Origin: Mycoplasmatota bacterium
Lineage (GTDB): Bacteria; Bacillota_I; Bacilli_A; Izemoplasmatales; Izemoplasmataceae
Direction of reading: 5' to 3'
NCBI GenBank assembly: GCA_030641535.1
Contig: DAOWHG010000086.1
Span: forward strand, 1 to 7,319
Length of the DNA stretch: 7,319 bases
In this document: positions 1 through 5,924 of the stretch, one piece after another
How the letters are laid out: each line of letters starts with the position of its first letter
How positions within the stretch are numbered: position 1 is the stretch's first letter
The notes under the pieces: generated by a model
What the model was told of the DNA's origin: nothing
The model's input: the letters and a program-made list of their open reading frames with translations, nothing else
Database searches by the model: none
Program-made: the position numbers and the translations under genes

Positions 1-491
1 AATATCCTTTTTCTTGATACTATTATTTTACGATATCCAGTTTCTATAACTGTACATTCTAATGTTTTATTTTCATAATCGTTAGGATCAATTCTTTTAA
101 TATCTATTTGTGATAATGGCATAAACATCTCAACACCATCATGCATAACAACTAATCCACCTTTAGTAATTTGTTTTACTTTTACTTTGATACGCTCGTT
201 TTTACCAGCTAAATCACCGAATTTATTACGTTTTTCATCTCTTAAGATATCAATTCTTGATAGTAATATTTGTTGGTTATCTTGATCAATCCTTCTGATT
301 TTTGCTTTTATTACATCTCCAATTTTACAAATATCTTTACAAGATGTTATTTCTTCTAAAGTTAATGCTTTTTTATGAATTACTCCCTCAGAGAATGCTT
401 TGATATCTAAATAAACAGATTCATCAGTTACATAAAATACTTTCCCTTCAACGACCATTCCTACTTTAACTTTTTTCATTTCAAAATCCAT
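1..491 (-). CDS. rpsA: S1-domain RNA-binding protein (ribosomal protein S1 homologue), 5' part only
   Basis: The frame starts at ATG 491 and runs off the left edge after 163 codons. It shows two S1 (OB-fold) repeats, roughly residues 9-79 (starting VGMVVEGKVFYV) and 95-161 (GKNERIKVKVKQITKGGLVV...MPLSQI). Each keeps the family pattern: a G-x-V strand, a hydrophobic strand ending in a 'mhdGveMF/MPLSQ'-type turn, and a final 'I.LSR' or 'IIVSRKR' strand. Firmicute homologues (YpfD type) usually have about 380-400 residues and four repeats, so more than half is missing. The family binds mRNA single strands, at or near the ribosome. The start lies two bases after the cmk stop, and its Shine-Dalgarno (AGAGAGG) sits in the last cmk codons, so the two genes are translationally coupled. 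An alternative ATG lies at codon 5. Cmk followed by an S1 gene is a classic order in Gram-positives. The symbol is by homology; the role as true ribosomal S1 is uncertain in low-GC bacteria. Confidence 0.9.
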   Translation of the reverse strand, partial: MDFEMKKVKVGMVVEGKVFYVTDESVYLDIKAFSEGVIHKKALTLEEITSCKDICKIGDVIKAKIRRIDQDNQQILLSRIDILRDEKRNKFGDLAGKNERIKVKVKQITKGGLVVMHDGVEMFMPLSQIDIKRIDPNDYENKTLECTVIETGYRKIIVSRKRI

Positions 492-493
492 GA

Positions 494-1147
494 TTATTCT
501 TCCTCTCTAACTCTTTGTGTAATTATCATTACCACTTGTTCTATATTTAAATCAGATGTATCAATTATAATTGCGTCATCTGCCGCTTTTAAGGGACTAT
601 GTCTTCTTGTAGTGTCAAGATAGTCTCTTCTTTCAATTTCAATTTCTATATTGAAAATATCACTTGCTATTTTTCTTTCTAAATTATCTAAATGTCTTCT
701 TTCGGCCCGTTTAGTAATCGTAGCTGTTAAAAAGAATTTAAATTCTGCATCTGGTAAAACTTTATACCCTATATCTCTTCCATCCATTACTACATTGTGT
801 TTTTCTGCCATATGTTGTTGCATTTTTACTAAATCGCTTCTAACAGAAAAATACGAAGATACTAAAGAAACATGATTTGATACTCTTGTTTCTCTTATTT
901 CATGAGATACATTTATACCATCCATTACTAATAATCCATCAATGAATTCAAACTTTGTTTCTTTAACGAAATCAAATAATCTTTCATCGTGTAAATCGAT
1001 GTCTAAATTCATTGCTTTTAAGGTAATTGCTCTGTACATTGCTCCGGTATCGATGTAGATGTAATCAAGATTTTTTGCGATAAGTTTCGCAATAGTACTT
1101 TTTCCAGCCCCAGCTGGGCCATCAATGGCTATTTGGATGTAATTCAT
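494..1147 (-). CDS. cmk: Cytidylate kinase
   Basis: Phosphorylates CMP and dCMP to the diphosphates with ATP, in the cytoplasmic pyrimidine salvage and mRNA-turnover pathway. The 217-residue product has the usual length for the bacterial monomeric enzyme. Visible motifs: P-loop GPAGAGKST (10-18), the DTGAMYRA nucleotide-monophosphate segment (33-40), DGRDIG...PDA (122-134), where family members usually read DGRDIGTVV and this one has GYKV, and the RD...D..R..SPL lid/CMP-binding segment (174-186). An upstream in-frame ATG at 1168 would add seven residues, but the Shine-Dalgarno AAGAGGTG (1153-1160) is placed correctly only for ATG 1147, and the predicted transcript starts near 1167, so 1147 is chosen. 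It is the first gene of a two-gene unit with the S1-domain gene. Confidence 0.95.
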   Translation of the reverse strand: MNYIQIAIDGPAGAGKSTIAKLIAKNLDYIYIDTGAMYRAITLKAMNLDIDLHDERLFDFVKETKFEFIDGLLVMDGINVSHEIRETRVSNHVSLVSSYFSVRSDLVKMQQHMAEKHNVVMDGRDIGYKVLPDAEFKFFLTATITKRAERRHLDNLERKIASDIFNIEIEIERRDYLDTTRRHSPLKAADDAIIIDTSDLNIEQVVMIITQRVREEE

Positions 1148-1173
1148 AGTTTCACCTCTTTGCATCATTTTTT

Positions 1174-1182
1174 ATTATATCA
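1174..1182 (-). promoter_or_regulatory. Extended -10 promoter for cmk and the S1-domain gene
   Basis: Read on the minus strand this is TGATATAAT, a TG-n-TATAAT extended -10 element with a perfect hexamer. A -35 is poor (TTATGA at 18 bp, three of six matches), as expected for the extended class. The start point should fall near 1167, giving a leader of about 20 bases that holds the AAGAGGTG ribosome site for ATG 1147. It lies after the rluB terminator, so cmk is an independent unit. Positions are seen; activity is inferred. Confidence 0.65.
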
Positions 1183-1240
1183 AAAAAGACATTAATATCA
1201 TAATATAATTTAAATATAATTATAAATATAGTATTTCAAT

Positions 1241-1266
1241 AAAAACACTCTATTCTCATAAAGTGT
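1241..1266 (-). terminator. Rho-independent terminator of rluB
   Basis: On the minus strand ACACTTTA-TGAGAA-TAGAGTGT forms an 8-bp stem (1245-1252 with 1259-1266, one G-T pair) with a six-base loop, followed by TTTTATT. The first stem base is the last base of the rluB TGA stop codon. This tight placement also supports TGA acting as a real stop. Confidence 0.8.
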
Positions 1267-1979
1267 CATTTCACTAAAATTTTAAGTTGTTTTAGTTCAT
1301 AAGGCTTTAATAATCTATGTTCCCCTGTTTTCATGTTATCTAAATTTACTACTCCAAATCTTACTCTTTTAAGCTTTAAGACTTTATGTCCAGTAAACTC
1401 AAACATCTTTTTAACTTGATGATATTTTCCTTCAGTAATAATGATAGTAGCTAAAGTTGTTAAACTTTTTTTATTATAAGATACATCTTTTATTTTTGCT
1501 TTTTTTGTTTTGTAGTTATCTAATTTTATTCCACGACAAATCAAGGTAGATTCTTCTTTTCTAAGTAGTCCTTCTAATTTAACACGGTACTCTTTTTCAA
1601 CGTGATTCTTAGGACTTGTCATAAGATTTGTAAATTCACCATCATTAGTTAAAAGAAGTACTCCTGAAGTATCGTAATCTAGCCTACCTACTGGATAAAC
1701 ACGTTTAGAACTAGACACTAAATCCATGACAGTATTTCGTCCAAACTCATCACTTGTTGTGCTTACATATCCAACAGGTTTATATAGAACATAATACACT
1801 TTTTCTTCAGTTTTAATTAATTTTCCTTCAACTGTGATTATGTCTTTAGAAGTAACTTTAGTACCAAGAATAGTTACGACTTCATTATTCACTTTTACTT
1901 TACCTGCAGTAATTAATTCTTCTGCTTTTCTTCTTGATGTGTAACCGCTACTTGCGATAACTTTTTGTAGTCTTTCCAT
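1266..1979 (-). CDS. rluB: Pseudouridine synthase of the RsuA/RluB family
   Basis: Isomerises a uridine in rRNA to pseudouridine. The closest well-known relatives are RluB enzymes, which modify helix 89 of 23S rRNA near the peptidyl transferase centre. The 237-residue protein has an N-terminal S4 RNA-binding domain (about 2-60, MERLQKVIASSGYTSRRKAE) and the synthase domain after it. The catalytic motif is GRLDYDTSG (98-106) with Asp101 as the expected nucleophile, followed by VLLLTNDGEF. Near the C terminus EGKYHQVKKMF (183-193) matches the family's EGRNRQVRRM. The start at ATG 1979 has a TAGGAGT ribosome site. RsuA (16S-specific) is the main alternative; overall length and motifs fit RluB better. 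The gene sits 18 bases after a hairpin that closes the CNNM/CorC gene, so it has almost no promoter space of its own. It ends in TGA that overlaps its terminator by one base. Confidence 0.9.
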   Translation of the reverse strand: MERLQKVIASSGYTSRRKAEELITAGKVKVNNEVVTILGTKVTSKDIITVEGKLIKTEEKVYYVLYKPVGYVSTTSDEFGRNTVMDLVSSSKRVYPVGRLDYDTSGVLLLTNDGEFTNLMTSPKNHVEKEYRVKLEGLLRKEESTLICRGIKLDNYKTKKAKIKDVSYNKKSLTTLATIIITEGKYHQVKKMFEFTGHKVLKLKRVRFGVVNLDNMKTGEHRLLKPYELKQLKILVK

Positions 1980-1997
1980 AAACTCAACTCCTAGATA

Positions 1998-2018
1998 AAA
2001 AGAGGGAAGCCCTCTTTT
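1998..2018 (-). terminator. Hairpin between the CNNM/CorC gene and rluB
   Basis: AAAAGAGGG-CTT-CCCTCTTTT is a perfect 9-bp stem with a three-base loop (1998-2006 with 2010-2018), and on the minus strand it runs into a T5 stretch that overlaps the stem end. It begins inside the TAA stop of the CNNM/CorC gene and ends 18 bases before the rluB ATG. It looks like a rho-independent terminator, but it may act as a partial terminator or RNA-processing or stabilising stem within an efp-corC-rluB transcript. It is nearly symmetrical and could also act on the plus strand. Confidence 0.6.
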
Positions 2019-3357
2019 ATTCTTTATTATTTTCTTCGATTGTTAAGTGTACGTAATTAATACGACGGTCTTTAATATCTTTAACAACGAATTTTAAATA
2101 TAATCTTCTTGGTTCTTCTTCATCGTGATTATAATTTATAATCTCTTGAACATAACTGTACGAATCATCAACCTCAGGAATGTCTTCTATCATATCATAT
2201 AACCAACCTGATAAGCTTGAATAATGAGATTCTGGAGGATTTCCAAGTTCAAGGTCATCATATAAATCCTCTAAATCTATTTCAGCGTTTATTCCGTATT
2301 TATTTTCTTTTAATTGTTGGATAAATTCATCATCTATTTTATCGTGTTCATCATATATTTCTCCAACTAATTCTTTTAATGCATCTTCCATTGTAACAAT
2401 ACCACTAGTTCCACCAAATTCATCACTTACGATAGCGATATGAGAATTTTCTCTTTGAAGTGTTTCTATTAGTGTATCAACTCTCATTGATGTGGAAACA
2501 TAAAATGGCTCTTTTACTAATTTACGAATATCAACTTCTTCACCTTTTATTAACTTAGTAAAGAAATCTCTTTCATATAATATCCCAATAACATTATCTC
2601 TGTTGTCTTCAAAAACTGGTATTCTTGAGAATAGATGAGTAAAGAAAATCTCTTTTATTTCTTCAATAGTATCATCTATATCAATAGCTATCATATCTAC
2701 TCTTGGAGTCATAATTTCATATATTTTTCGTTCATTAAGATCAAGAACACTTTGAAGCATTTCTGCTTCATCTTCATCAATTGAACCTTCTTCTTCCATT
2801 GTGTCAATAATTGTTTCTAGTTCGTCACCTGTAACACTTACTTTACTTTCAGGGTCTTTAACAATCCACTGTTTAATCTTTAAGAATACCCAAGTTATTG
2901 GTTTCATTATTCTAATAATCCAGTACAAAACCCCACTTATTGATAAAGCGACTTTTTCAGAATTATTTTTACCAAAACTTTTGGGAACTATCTCTCCAAA
3001 AATCAAAATTAGTGTTGTCATAACAATTGTATTAGCAACATTTATAAGCGTTGGCTCATTAACGAATATTTTAGAAAATACTCCAACACTGATAGTAGCA
3101 AGTGCGATATTAGCTAGATTATTCCCAACTAAAATTGTTGATAACGTTAAATCAAAATGATCCGTTATCCACAGCGCTTTTTTACTACCTTTTTTACCAT
3201 TTTCAATAAATGTTTTTAATCTAATAACATTAACACTCGAAAACACTGTTTCACTCATAGAAAAGAAACTTGAAACAGCTAACAATATTACTATCAATAT
3301 AATTGTGTATATTGACACATCTCCAATACTAAGTAAATACCTGGCGGAATAATCCAA
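2017..3357 (-). CDS. CNNM/CorC (HlyC-type) membrane transporter with DUF21, CBS pair and CorC domains
   Basis: A 446-residue integral membrane protein of the CNNM/CorC family, linked to Mg2+ efflux and Co2+ resistance; older annotation calls it hemolysin-like. Domain order: DUF21 membrane domain (about 15-165) with hydrophobic helices near 16-36, 71-95, 103-124 and 137-160 and the family signatures SMSET (33-37), GNN (78-80) and GEIVPKS (121-127); a cytoplasmic CBS pair (about 213-335) with MTPRVDM (216-222) and SDEFGGTSGIVTMEDALKE; then a CorC_HlyC domain (about 350-440). Length is normal for the full-length type. The start is TTG 3357: there is no ATG before Met34, which would lose the first helix, and AAAGGAG sits nine bases before the TTG, overlapping the efp stop. 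It therefore follows efp as a coupled gene 14 bases downstream. It is followed by a hairpin and rluB. Which ion it moves cannot be told from sequence. Confidence 0.92.
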   Translation of the reverse strand: MDYSARYLLSIGDVSIYTIILIVILLAVSSFFSMSETVFSSVNVIRLKTFIENGKKGSKKALWITDHFDLTLSTILVGNNLANIALATISVGVFSKIFVNEPTLINVANTIVMTTLILIFGEIVPKSFGKNNSEKVALSISGVLYWIIRIMKPITWVFLKIKQWIVKDPESKVSVTGDELETIIDTMEEEGSIDEDEAEMLQSVLDLNERKIYEIMTPRVDMIAIDIDDTIEEIKEIFFTHLFSRIPVFEDNRDNVIGILYERDFFTKLIKGEEVDIRKLVKEPFYVSTSMRVDTLIETLQRENSHIAIVSDEFGGTSGIVTMEDALKELVGEIYDEHDKIDDEFIQQLKENKYGINAEIDLEDLYDDLELGNPPESHYSSLSGWLYDMIEDIPEVDDSYSYVQEIINYNHDEEEPRRLYLKFVVKDIKDRRINYVHLTIEENNKE

Positions 3358-3373
3358 TTTAATTCACTCCTTT
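3358..3373 (-). promoter_or_regulatory. Ribosome binding site deciding a TTG start
   Basis: On the minus strand AAAGGAG merges with the efp TAA stop and lies nine bases before TTG 3357. No in-frame ATG or GTG lies between, so this site fixes TTG as the start of the CNNM/CorC gene and suggests termination-reinitiation coupling with efp. Confidence 0.7.
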
Positions 3374-3929
3374 AAGCTCTTGTATCATATTTTCCTGTAT
3401 TTGTATTAACAACGATTTTATCTCCTTGATTTACAAATAAAGGAACTTGTATTTTAAATCCTGTTTCTAAAACTGCATCTTTTGTAGCACTAGTTGCTGT
3501 ATTACCTTTAACTGCAGGATCAGCATGTGTTACTTCTAAAGTCATTTTTTCAGGAATATCTACCCCGATAATTTCACCTTCAAAACTTATAACATTAACT
3601 TCAGTACCTTCGATAATGAAGTTTAATTGACTTTCAATAGTTTTTTGTTCAATTTCAAGTTGTTCATAAGTGTCATTATTCATAAACACATGTGTTTCAC
3701 CCATGGCGTATAAATAATTCATTTTATCTTTACTAATATGAGCTGGAGCTACTTTTTCTCCTGCTCTCCAAGTTTTATCTAATATACCGTGTGTACGTAA
3801 ATTTCTTAATTTACTACGTACAAACGCTGGTCCTTTTCCTGGCTTAACATGTTGGAATTCTATAACCATATAAATGTTCCCATCATGTTGAATTGTAATT
3901 CCTGTTTTAAAATTGTTTGTTGATATCAT
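3372..3929 (-). CDS. efp: Translation elongation factor P
   Basis: Binds ribosomes stalled on consecutive prolines, between the P and E sites, and speeds peptide bond formation. The 185-residue product is exactly family length. The KOW-like domain I (about 3-60) carries the tip loop KPGKGPAFVR with Lys32, the residue that is modified in many bacteria; the central OB domain (about 66-125) and C-terminal OB domain (about 129-184) follow, the last with the family signature of an ETG...VPLFVNQGD...VNT.TGKY stretch. An in-frame GTG at 3938 would add three residues, but it lies inside the Shine-Dalgarno AGGAG; ATG 3927-3929 is eight bases from that site and gives the conserved MISTNNFKTG start. Lys at position 32 with a PGKG loop is the Gram-positive type (in B. 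subtilis it carries 5-aminopentanol); no modification gene is visible here. First gene of the efp-CNNM/CorC unit. Confidence 0.96.
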   Translation of the reverse strand: MISTNNFKTGITIQHDGNIYMVIEFQHVKPGKGPAFVRSKLRNLRTHGILDKTWRAGEKVAPAHISKDKMNYLYAMGETHVFMNNDTYEQLEIEQKTIESQLNFIIEGTEVNVISFEGEIIGVDIPEKMTLEVTHADPAVKGNTATSATKDAVLETGFKIQVPLFVNQGDKIVVNTNTGKYDTRA

Positions 3930-3955
3930 AATTCTCACTCCTAATCCTAGATAAT

Positions 3956-3984
3956 ATTATATATAATATTTGTCTGTTTGTCTA
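3956..3984 (-). promoter_or_regulatory. Sigma-A-type promoter for efp
   Basis: Minus strand: TAGACA (3979-3984), 17-bp spacer, TATAAT (3956-3961). Five of six and six of six matches to consensus with ideal spacing. The start point would be near 3949, leaving a leader of about 20 bases with the AGGAG site. It drives efp and the CNNM/CorC gene, and possibly rluB by read-through. Confidence 0.8.
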
Positions 3985-4001
3985 TGTTTATAAAAATTCT
4001 A

Positions 4002-4568
4002 CTATATAAAGAAGATGAATCTTGGTGTTTTCTCTAAATATTTACGATATTCATCTCCATATTTCTCAATACAATCTTTTTCTTGAGCAATTAATGATGG
4101 AATAGCTAATATTGAGAAAATAATAGCATAAATTATAAATATCCATGTCCCTGAAATAAACCCAAGTCCGATCCAAGAAAAGTAATACATTACTTGCATT
4201 GGATGTCTTGTATACTTATATATCCCAGTAGTAACTGGATGAGATAAATCTGCTTTAGAAAATATATACATCCCATATATTGAACAAAATATCCCAATCG
4301 AATAGATAATTAATCCAATATAAAAATAGAATGAATTAGCTTGAATTGGTACAAATACAGAGTATATAATAATCAATTTACCAAAAATAATCATAAATAA
4401 AATTGAAAATACTTTTTTATATTTATTTTTATATTTTGGGAAAGTTAACATCCTTTTTTTTGTATCATTAGAAAATTTACTCATAACAAAAAGACTTGCA
4501 ATTCCATATATCAATGGGAACCAAAAAAGATTAAATAATTGGATTGAATGTGTTGGGAAAAATTCCAT
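4002..4568 (-). CDS. Isoprenylcysteine carboxyl methyltransferase-like (ICMT/PEMT superfamily) membrane protein
   Basis: A 188-residue membrane protein with hydrophobic segments near 13-30, 54-76, 80-104 and 126-160. The C-terminal half carries the superfamily's SAM-binding pattern: PVTTGIYKYTRHPMQVMY (111-128) with Arg-His-Pro at 121-123, then QE..C...YG.EY..Y....PRF (162-184), equivalent to the EE...FG..Y..Y...VPRF motif of ICMT and phospholipid N-methyltransferases. It therefore likely transfers a methyl group to a lipid or other membrane-embedded substrate; the substrate is unknown, since bacteria lack the prenylated CaaX proteins of the eukaryotic enzyme. Start choice: ATG 4568 has GGGGGT five bases upstream, while the in-frame ATG 4580 has no ribosome site; the longer form adds four residues. 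It diverges from the rhodanese gene. No hairpin terminator is visible between its stop and the efp promoter. Confidence 0.8.
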   Translation of the reverse strand: MEFFPTHSIQLFNLFWFPLIYGIASLFVMSKFSNDTKKRMLTFPKYKNKYKKVFSILFMIIFGKLIIIYSVFVPIQANSFYFYIGLIIYSIGIFCSIYGMYIFSKADLSHPVTTGIYKYTRHPMQVMYYFSWIGLGFISGTWIFIIYAIIFSILAIPSLIAQEKDCIEKYGDEYRKYLEKTPRFIFFI

Positions 4569-4609
4569 AACTACCCCCATGATTAAGTCATATTATTATT
4601 ACATAAATA

Positions 4610-4615
4610 ATTATA
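4610..4615 (-). promoter_or_regulatory. Candidate -10 box for the methyltransferase-like gene
   Basis: A perfect TATAAT on the minus strand in the divergent intergenic region, about 40 bases before ATG 4568. The -35 region is weak (TGTAAA at 18 bp), so this is a modest promoter call based mainly on the -10 and its position. Confidence 0.45.
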
Positions 4616-4644
4616 CAATAAATCCTAATAAATTTACACTCTCA

Positions 4645-4673
4645 TTGACATAAGTCCAAATTACATTTATAAT
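4645..4673 (+). promoter_or_regulatory. Consensus sigma-A promoter for the rhodanese gene
   Basis: TTGACA (4645-4650), exactly 17 bases, TATAAT (4668-4673): a perfect match to the housekeeping consensus. The start point should be near 4680, giving a leader of only about 17 bases that contains TTAGGAG. No operator-like repeat overlaps it, so strong constitutive expression is expected. Confidence 0.88.
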
Positions 4674-4696
4674 TTCAGTAGTTAGGAGTGATTTTA

Positions 4697-5062
4697 ATGG
4701 GTATTTGGTCTTATGTAATAACAATTTCATTAGGTTTAATAATTGGGTTTTTAATAGTTTCTTATAGAAAGGTTGATCGCTCAGCTTATCATATTATTAG
4801 TAAAGAGGATTTTAAGAGCAACATGCGTAAAGGACAATTAATTGATGTTCGTAAAAAGGATGAGTTCAAAGTAAATAAAATTAAAGGTGCTCGTAACTTT
4901 ACGGTTGGTCAGTTATCTGGGAAATACGGTAAATTAAGAAGAGATGCATCTATTTATCTATATTGTAACAATGGTCGTAAAAGTCTTAGAGCAGCAAAAA
5001 AGATGACTAAACAAGGCTATAAAAACATATATATACTAGAAAATGGATTTAACAATTATTAG
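4697..5062 (+). CDS. Membrane-anchored single-domain rhodanese
   Basis: A 121-residue protein: one N-terminal membrane anchor (about 4-22, WSYVITISLGLIIGFLIVS) and a rhodanese domain (about 31-121). The domain shows LIDVRKKDEFKVNKIKGARN (48-67) with the conserved Asp-Val-Arg and the G-A-x-N turn, and the active-site loop CNNGRK (90-95) with Cys90 as the sulfur-carrying residue, ending in Y.LENGF. The family moves sulfane sulfur to acceptors; the partner here is unknown. It resembles the small anchored YqhL-type rhodaneses of Firmicutes. Start: a GTG at 4688 is in frame but lies within the AGGAG ribosome site; ATG 4697-4699 is eight bases from that site and opens directly with the anchor. The gene has its own perfect promoter and a strong hairpin terminator, so it is a single-gene unit, divergent from the methyltransferase-like gene. 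Confidence 0.88.
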   Translation: MGIWSYVITISLGLIIGFLIVSYRKVDRSAYHIISKEDFKSNMRKGQLIDVRKKDEFKVNKIKGARNFTVGQLSGKYGKLRRDASIYLYCNNGRKSLRAAKKMTKQGYKNIYILENGFNNY

Positions 5063-5086
5063 GAAAATATAATAATATTAATTTTA

Positions 5087-5133
5087 AAAAACTGCATACA
5101 GAAGATATATAAAAATATCTGTATGCAGTTTTT
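5087..5133. terminator. Bidirectional rho-independent terminator
   Basis: A 16-bp perfect stem (5087-5102 with 5118-5133) whose core is ACTGCATACAGA / TCTGTATGCAGT. The 15-base spacer could add three more pairs with a bulge. T runs follow on both strands (TTTTTATA on plus, TTTTTTAAAA on minus). It closes the rhodanese gene on the plus strand and can stop minus-strand transcripts from the Rhs remnant region. Confidence 0.88.
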
Positions 5134-5450
5134 ATATGCAAAAACAAGAAATAAGCCTCTTGATTCTTAGTTATACAGTTCCTTTTCTTTCGTTGATTTC
5201 CGAATAAATGAATATTAACAAGATTGTAATTGGATCTTTACCACATAGATCAACATACATGACTGGAGTAATGTATTTAGAGGTAAGCATTACACTACTC
5301 GAATAAGTTTATAATATATCTTAATTATGCGCTCCTTGGATTCAATTCTTTTTTTGAGGATAACTAGTTTTTCGATAAATTTAGTTATCTCTCTTGCCTC
5401 TATCTATTAGTTTATAAAATCGCTCACCCTGAATACTAGTAATTAACTAC
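5134..5450. other. Gene-free stretch holding Rhs debris
   Basis: No intact gene is visible. The left half (5171-5309) is a recognisable decayed Rhs tip, listed separately. In 5310-5450 all six frames are closed within a few dozen codons. The longest minus-strand stretch is 36 codons without a start or similarity that I recognise. It probably is also decayed sequence. An 8-bp inverted repeat (5359-5366 with 5382-5389) is present without a U tract. Confidence 0.6.
5171..5309 (-). pseudogene. Decayed second Rhs core tip
   Basis: On the minus strand the reading begins NLFE, stop (TAG), C-N-A-Y at 5309-5283, then shifts frame to give TPVMYVDLCGKDPITILLI and ends at TAA 5171-5173. This matches the end of the Rhs/YD-repeat core, typically NLFxYCxNNPVMYVDPSGxDP followed by a hydrophobic stretch. 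The defects are a stop codon where Tyr is expected, at least one frameshift between the C-N and P-V-M-Y parts, and a Leu-Cys in place of Pro-Ser in the DPSG turn. After the hydrophobic start only about 13 residues remain, with no toxin domain. It lies downstream of the candidate immunity gene in the same orientation, as expected if successive Rhs tips have been displaced there. The match rests on a recalled family consensus, not on an alignment. Confidence 0.7.
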
Positions 5451-5906
5451 TTACCAGTTCATACATTGCTTTATATGATTTGTTAATGCTGGAATATCTG
5501 CGATAGCTAAATCACAAATTTTTTTATACTCTGCCCCTAAAAATACCGTTTCCGAATTACATGATGCACAATGTGAATCACTATTTTTATTTTCGGATAA
5601 ATATATGTTATATATCCGTTTCGGCAACAATATATACAGTTTACCCTTGTGGATTCTTCCAGTGCTTGGATACTGTAACTCCCAACTTAAATTACCTTTG
5701 AAAGATTTTATGCAATTCCTAATTTTTTCGTAAATCAAAGGATTAACTGAATTCTCAAAAATAAAAGGTAACTTAGGTATTCTTGTGTAAACATCATTAT
5801 TTATGTACATCAGTCTTCTTACTTGTTTGAATCCAACATTTAACTCAAATAAATCTGCAAGCATTGTATCACTGTTTTCTAAACCAAATACTTTATCACT
5901 TCTCAT
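5451..5906 (-). CDS. Unrecognised protein in immunity-gene position next to the Rhs toxin tip
   Basis: A 151-residue soluble protein, without signal peptide or membrane helix, which I do not recognise. Visible features: an N-terminal half rich in Leu, Arg and Asn, a basic middle (RIHKGKLYILLPKRIYNIYL, 84-103), a C-x-x-C pair at Cys113 and Cys116 (SHCASCNSE), and further Cys at 65, 131 and 148. One CxxC alone does not prove metal binding. The start ATG 5906 has a near-perfect ribosome site, AGGAGGT, seven bases upstream, and lies 18 bases after the stop of the Rhs tip. In Rhs and other polymorphic toxin loci the gene directly after the toxin C terminus encodes the cognate immunity protein, so cytosolic neutralisation of the papain-like toxin is the likely role; this is inference from position. 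The frame is intact although Rhs debris surrounds it. Confidence 0.75.
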   Translation of the reverse strand: MRSDKVFGLENSDTMLADLFELNVGFKQVRRLMYINNDVYTRIPKLPFIFENSVNPLIYEKIRNCIKSFKGNLSWELQYPSTGRIHKGKLYILLPKRIYNIYLSENKNSDSHCASCNSETVFLGAEYKKICDLAIADIPALTNHIKQCMNW

Positions 5907-5911
5907 TGTAA

Positions 5912-5918
5912 GAACCTC
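5912..5918 (-). promoter_or_regulatory. Strong ribosome binding site of the candidate immunity gene
   Basis: AGGAGGT on the minus strand, seven bases before ATG 5906 and in the short gap after the toxin stop. It is the best Shine-Dalgarno in the window and much better than the site before the toxin tip, so the immunity protein is expected to be made in excess if both are on one message. Confidence 0.75.
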
Positions 5919-5924
5919 CTATCA

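Noticed and set aside
651..875. 74-codon plus-strand reading frame
   Set aside because: Lies wholly inside cmk on the opposite strand, has no ribosome site and no recognisable domain; antisense shadow of a conserved gene.
1148..1168. Longer cmk start at ATG 1168
   Set aside because: It would lie at the predicted transcript start without a ribosome site, whereas AAGAGGTG is placed for ATG 1147.
1241..1268. Use of TGA as Trp (Mycoplasma-type code), given the high AT content
   Set aside because: The rluB TGA is at the family's normal end and merges with a terminator; Trp codons in the window are TGG and other stops are TAA or TAG.
2801..3160. 119-codon plus-strand reading frame
   Set aside because: Antisense to the membrane domain of the CNNM/CorC gene; its hydrophobicity mirrors that of the real gene.
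3930..3938. GTG start for efp; likewise GTG 4688 for the rhodanese
   Set aside because: Both GTG codons are part of the AGGAGTG Shine-Dalgarno region; the downstream ATG codons are at the right spacing and give conserved N termini.
5359..5389. 8-bp inverted repeat as a terminator or site
   Set aside because: No U tract follows on either strand and the stem is short and AT-rich; likely chance.
5310..5450. A 36-codon minus-strand stretch and a 27-codon plus-strand frame with ATG
   Set aside because: Too short, no similarity recognised, no ribosome site of note; flanked by Rhs debris, so best left as decayed sequence.
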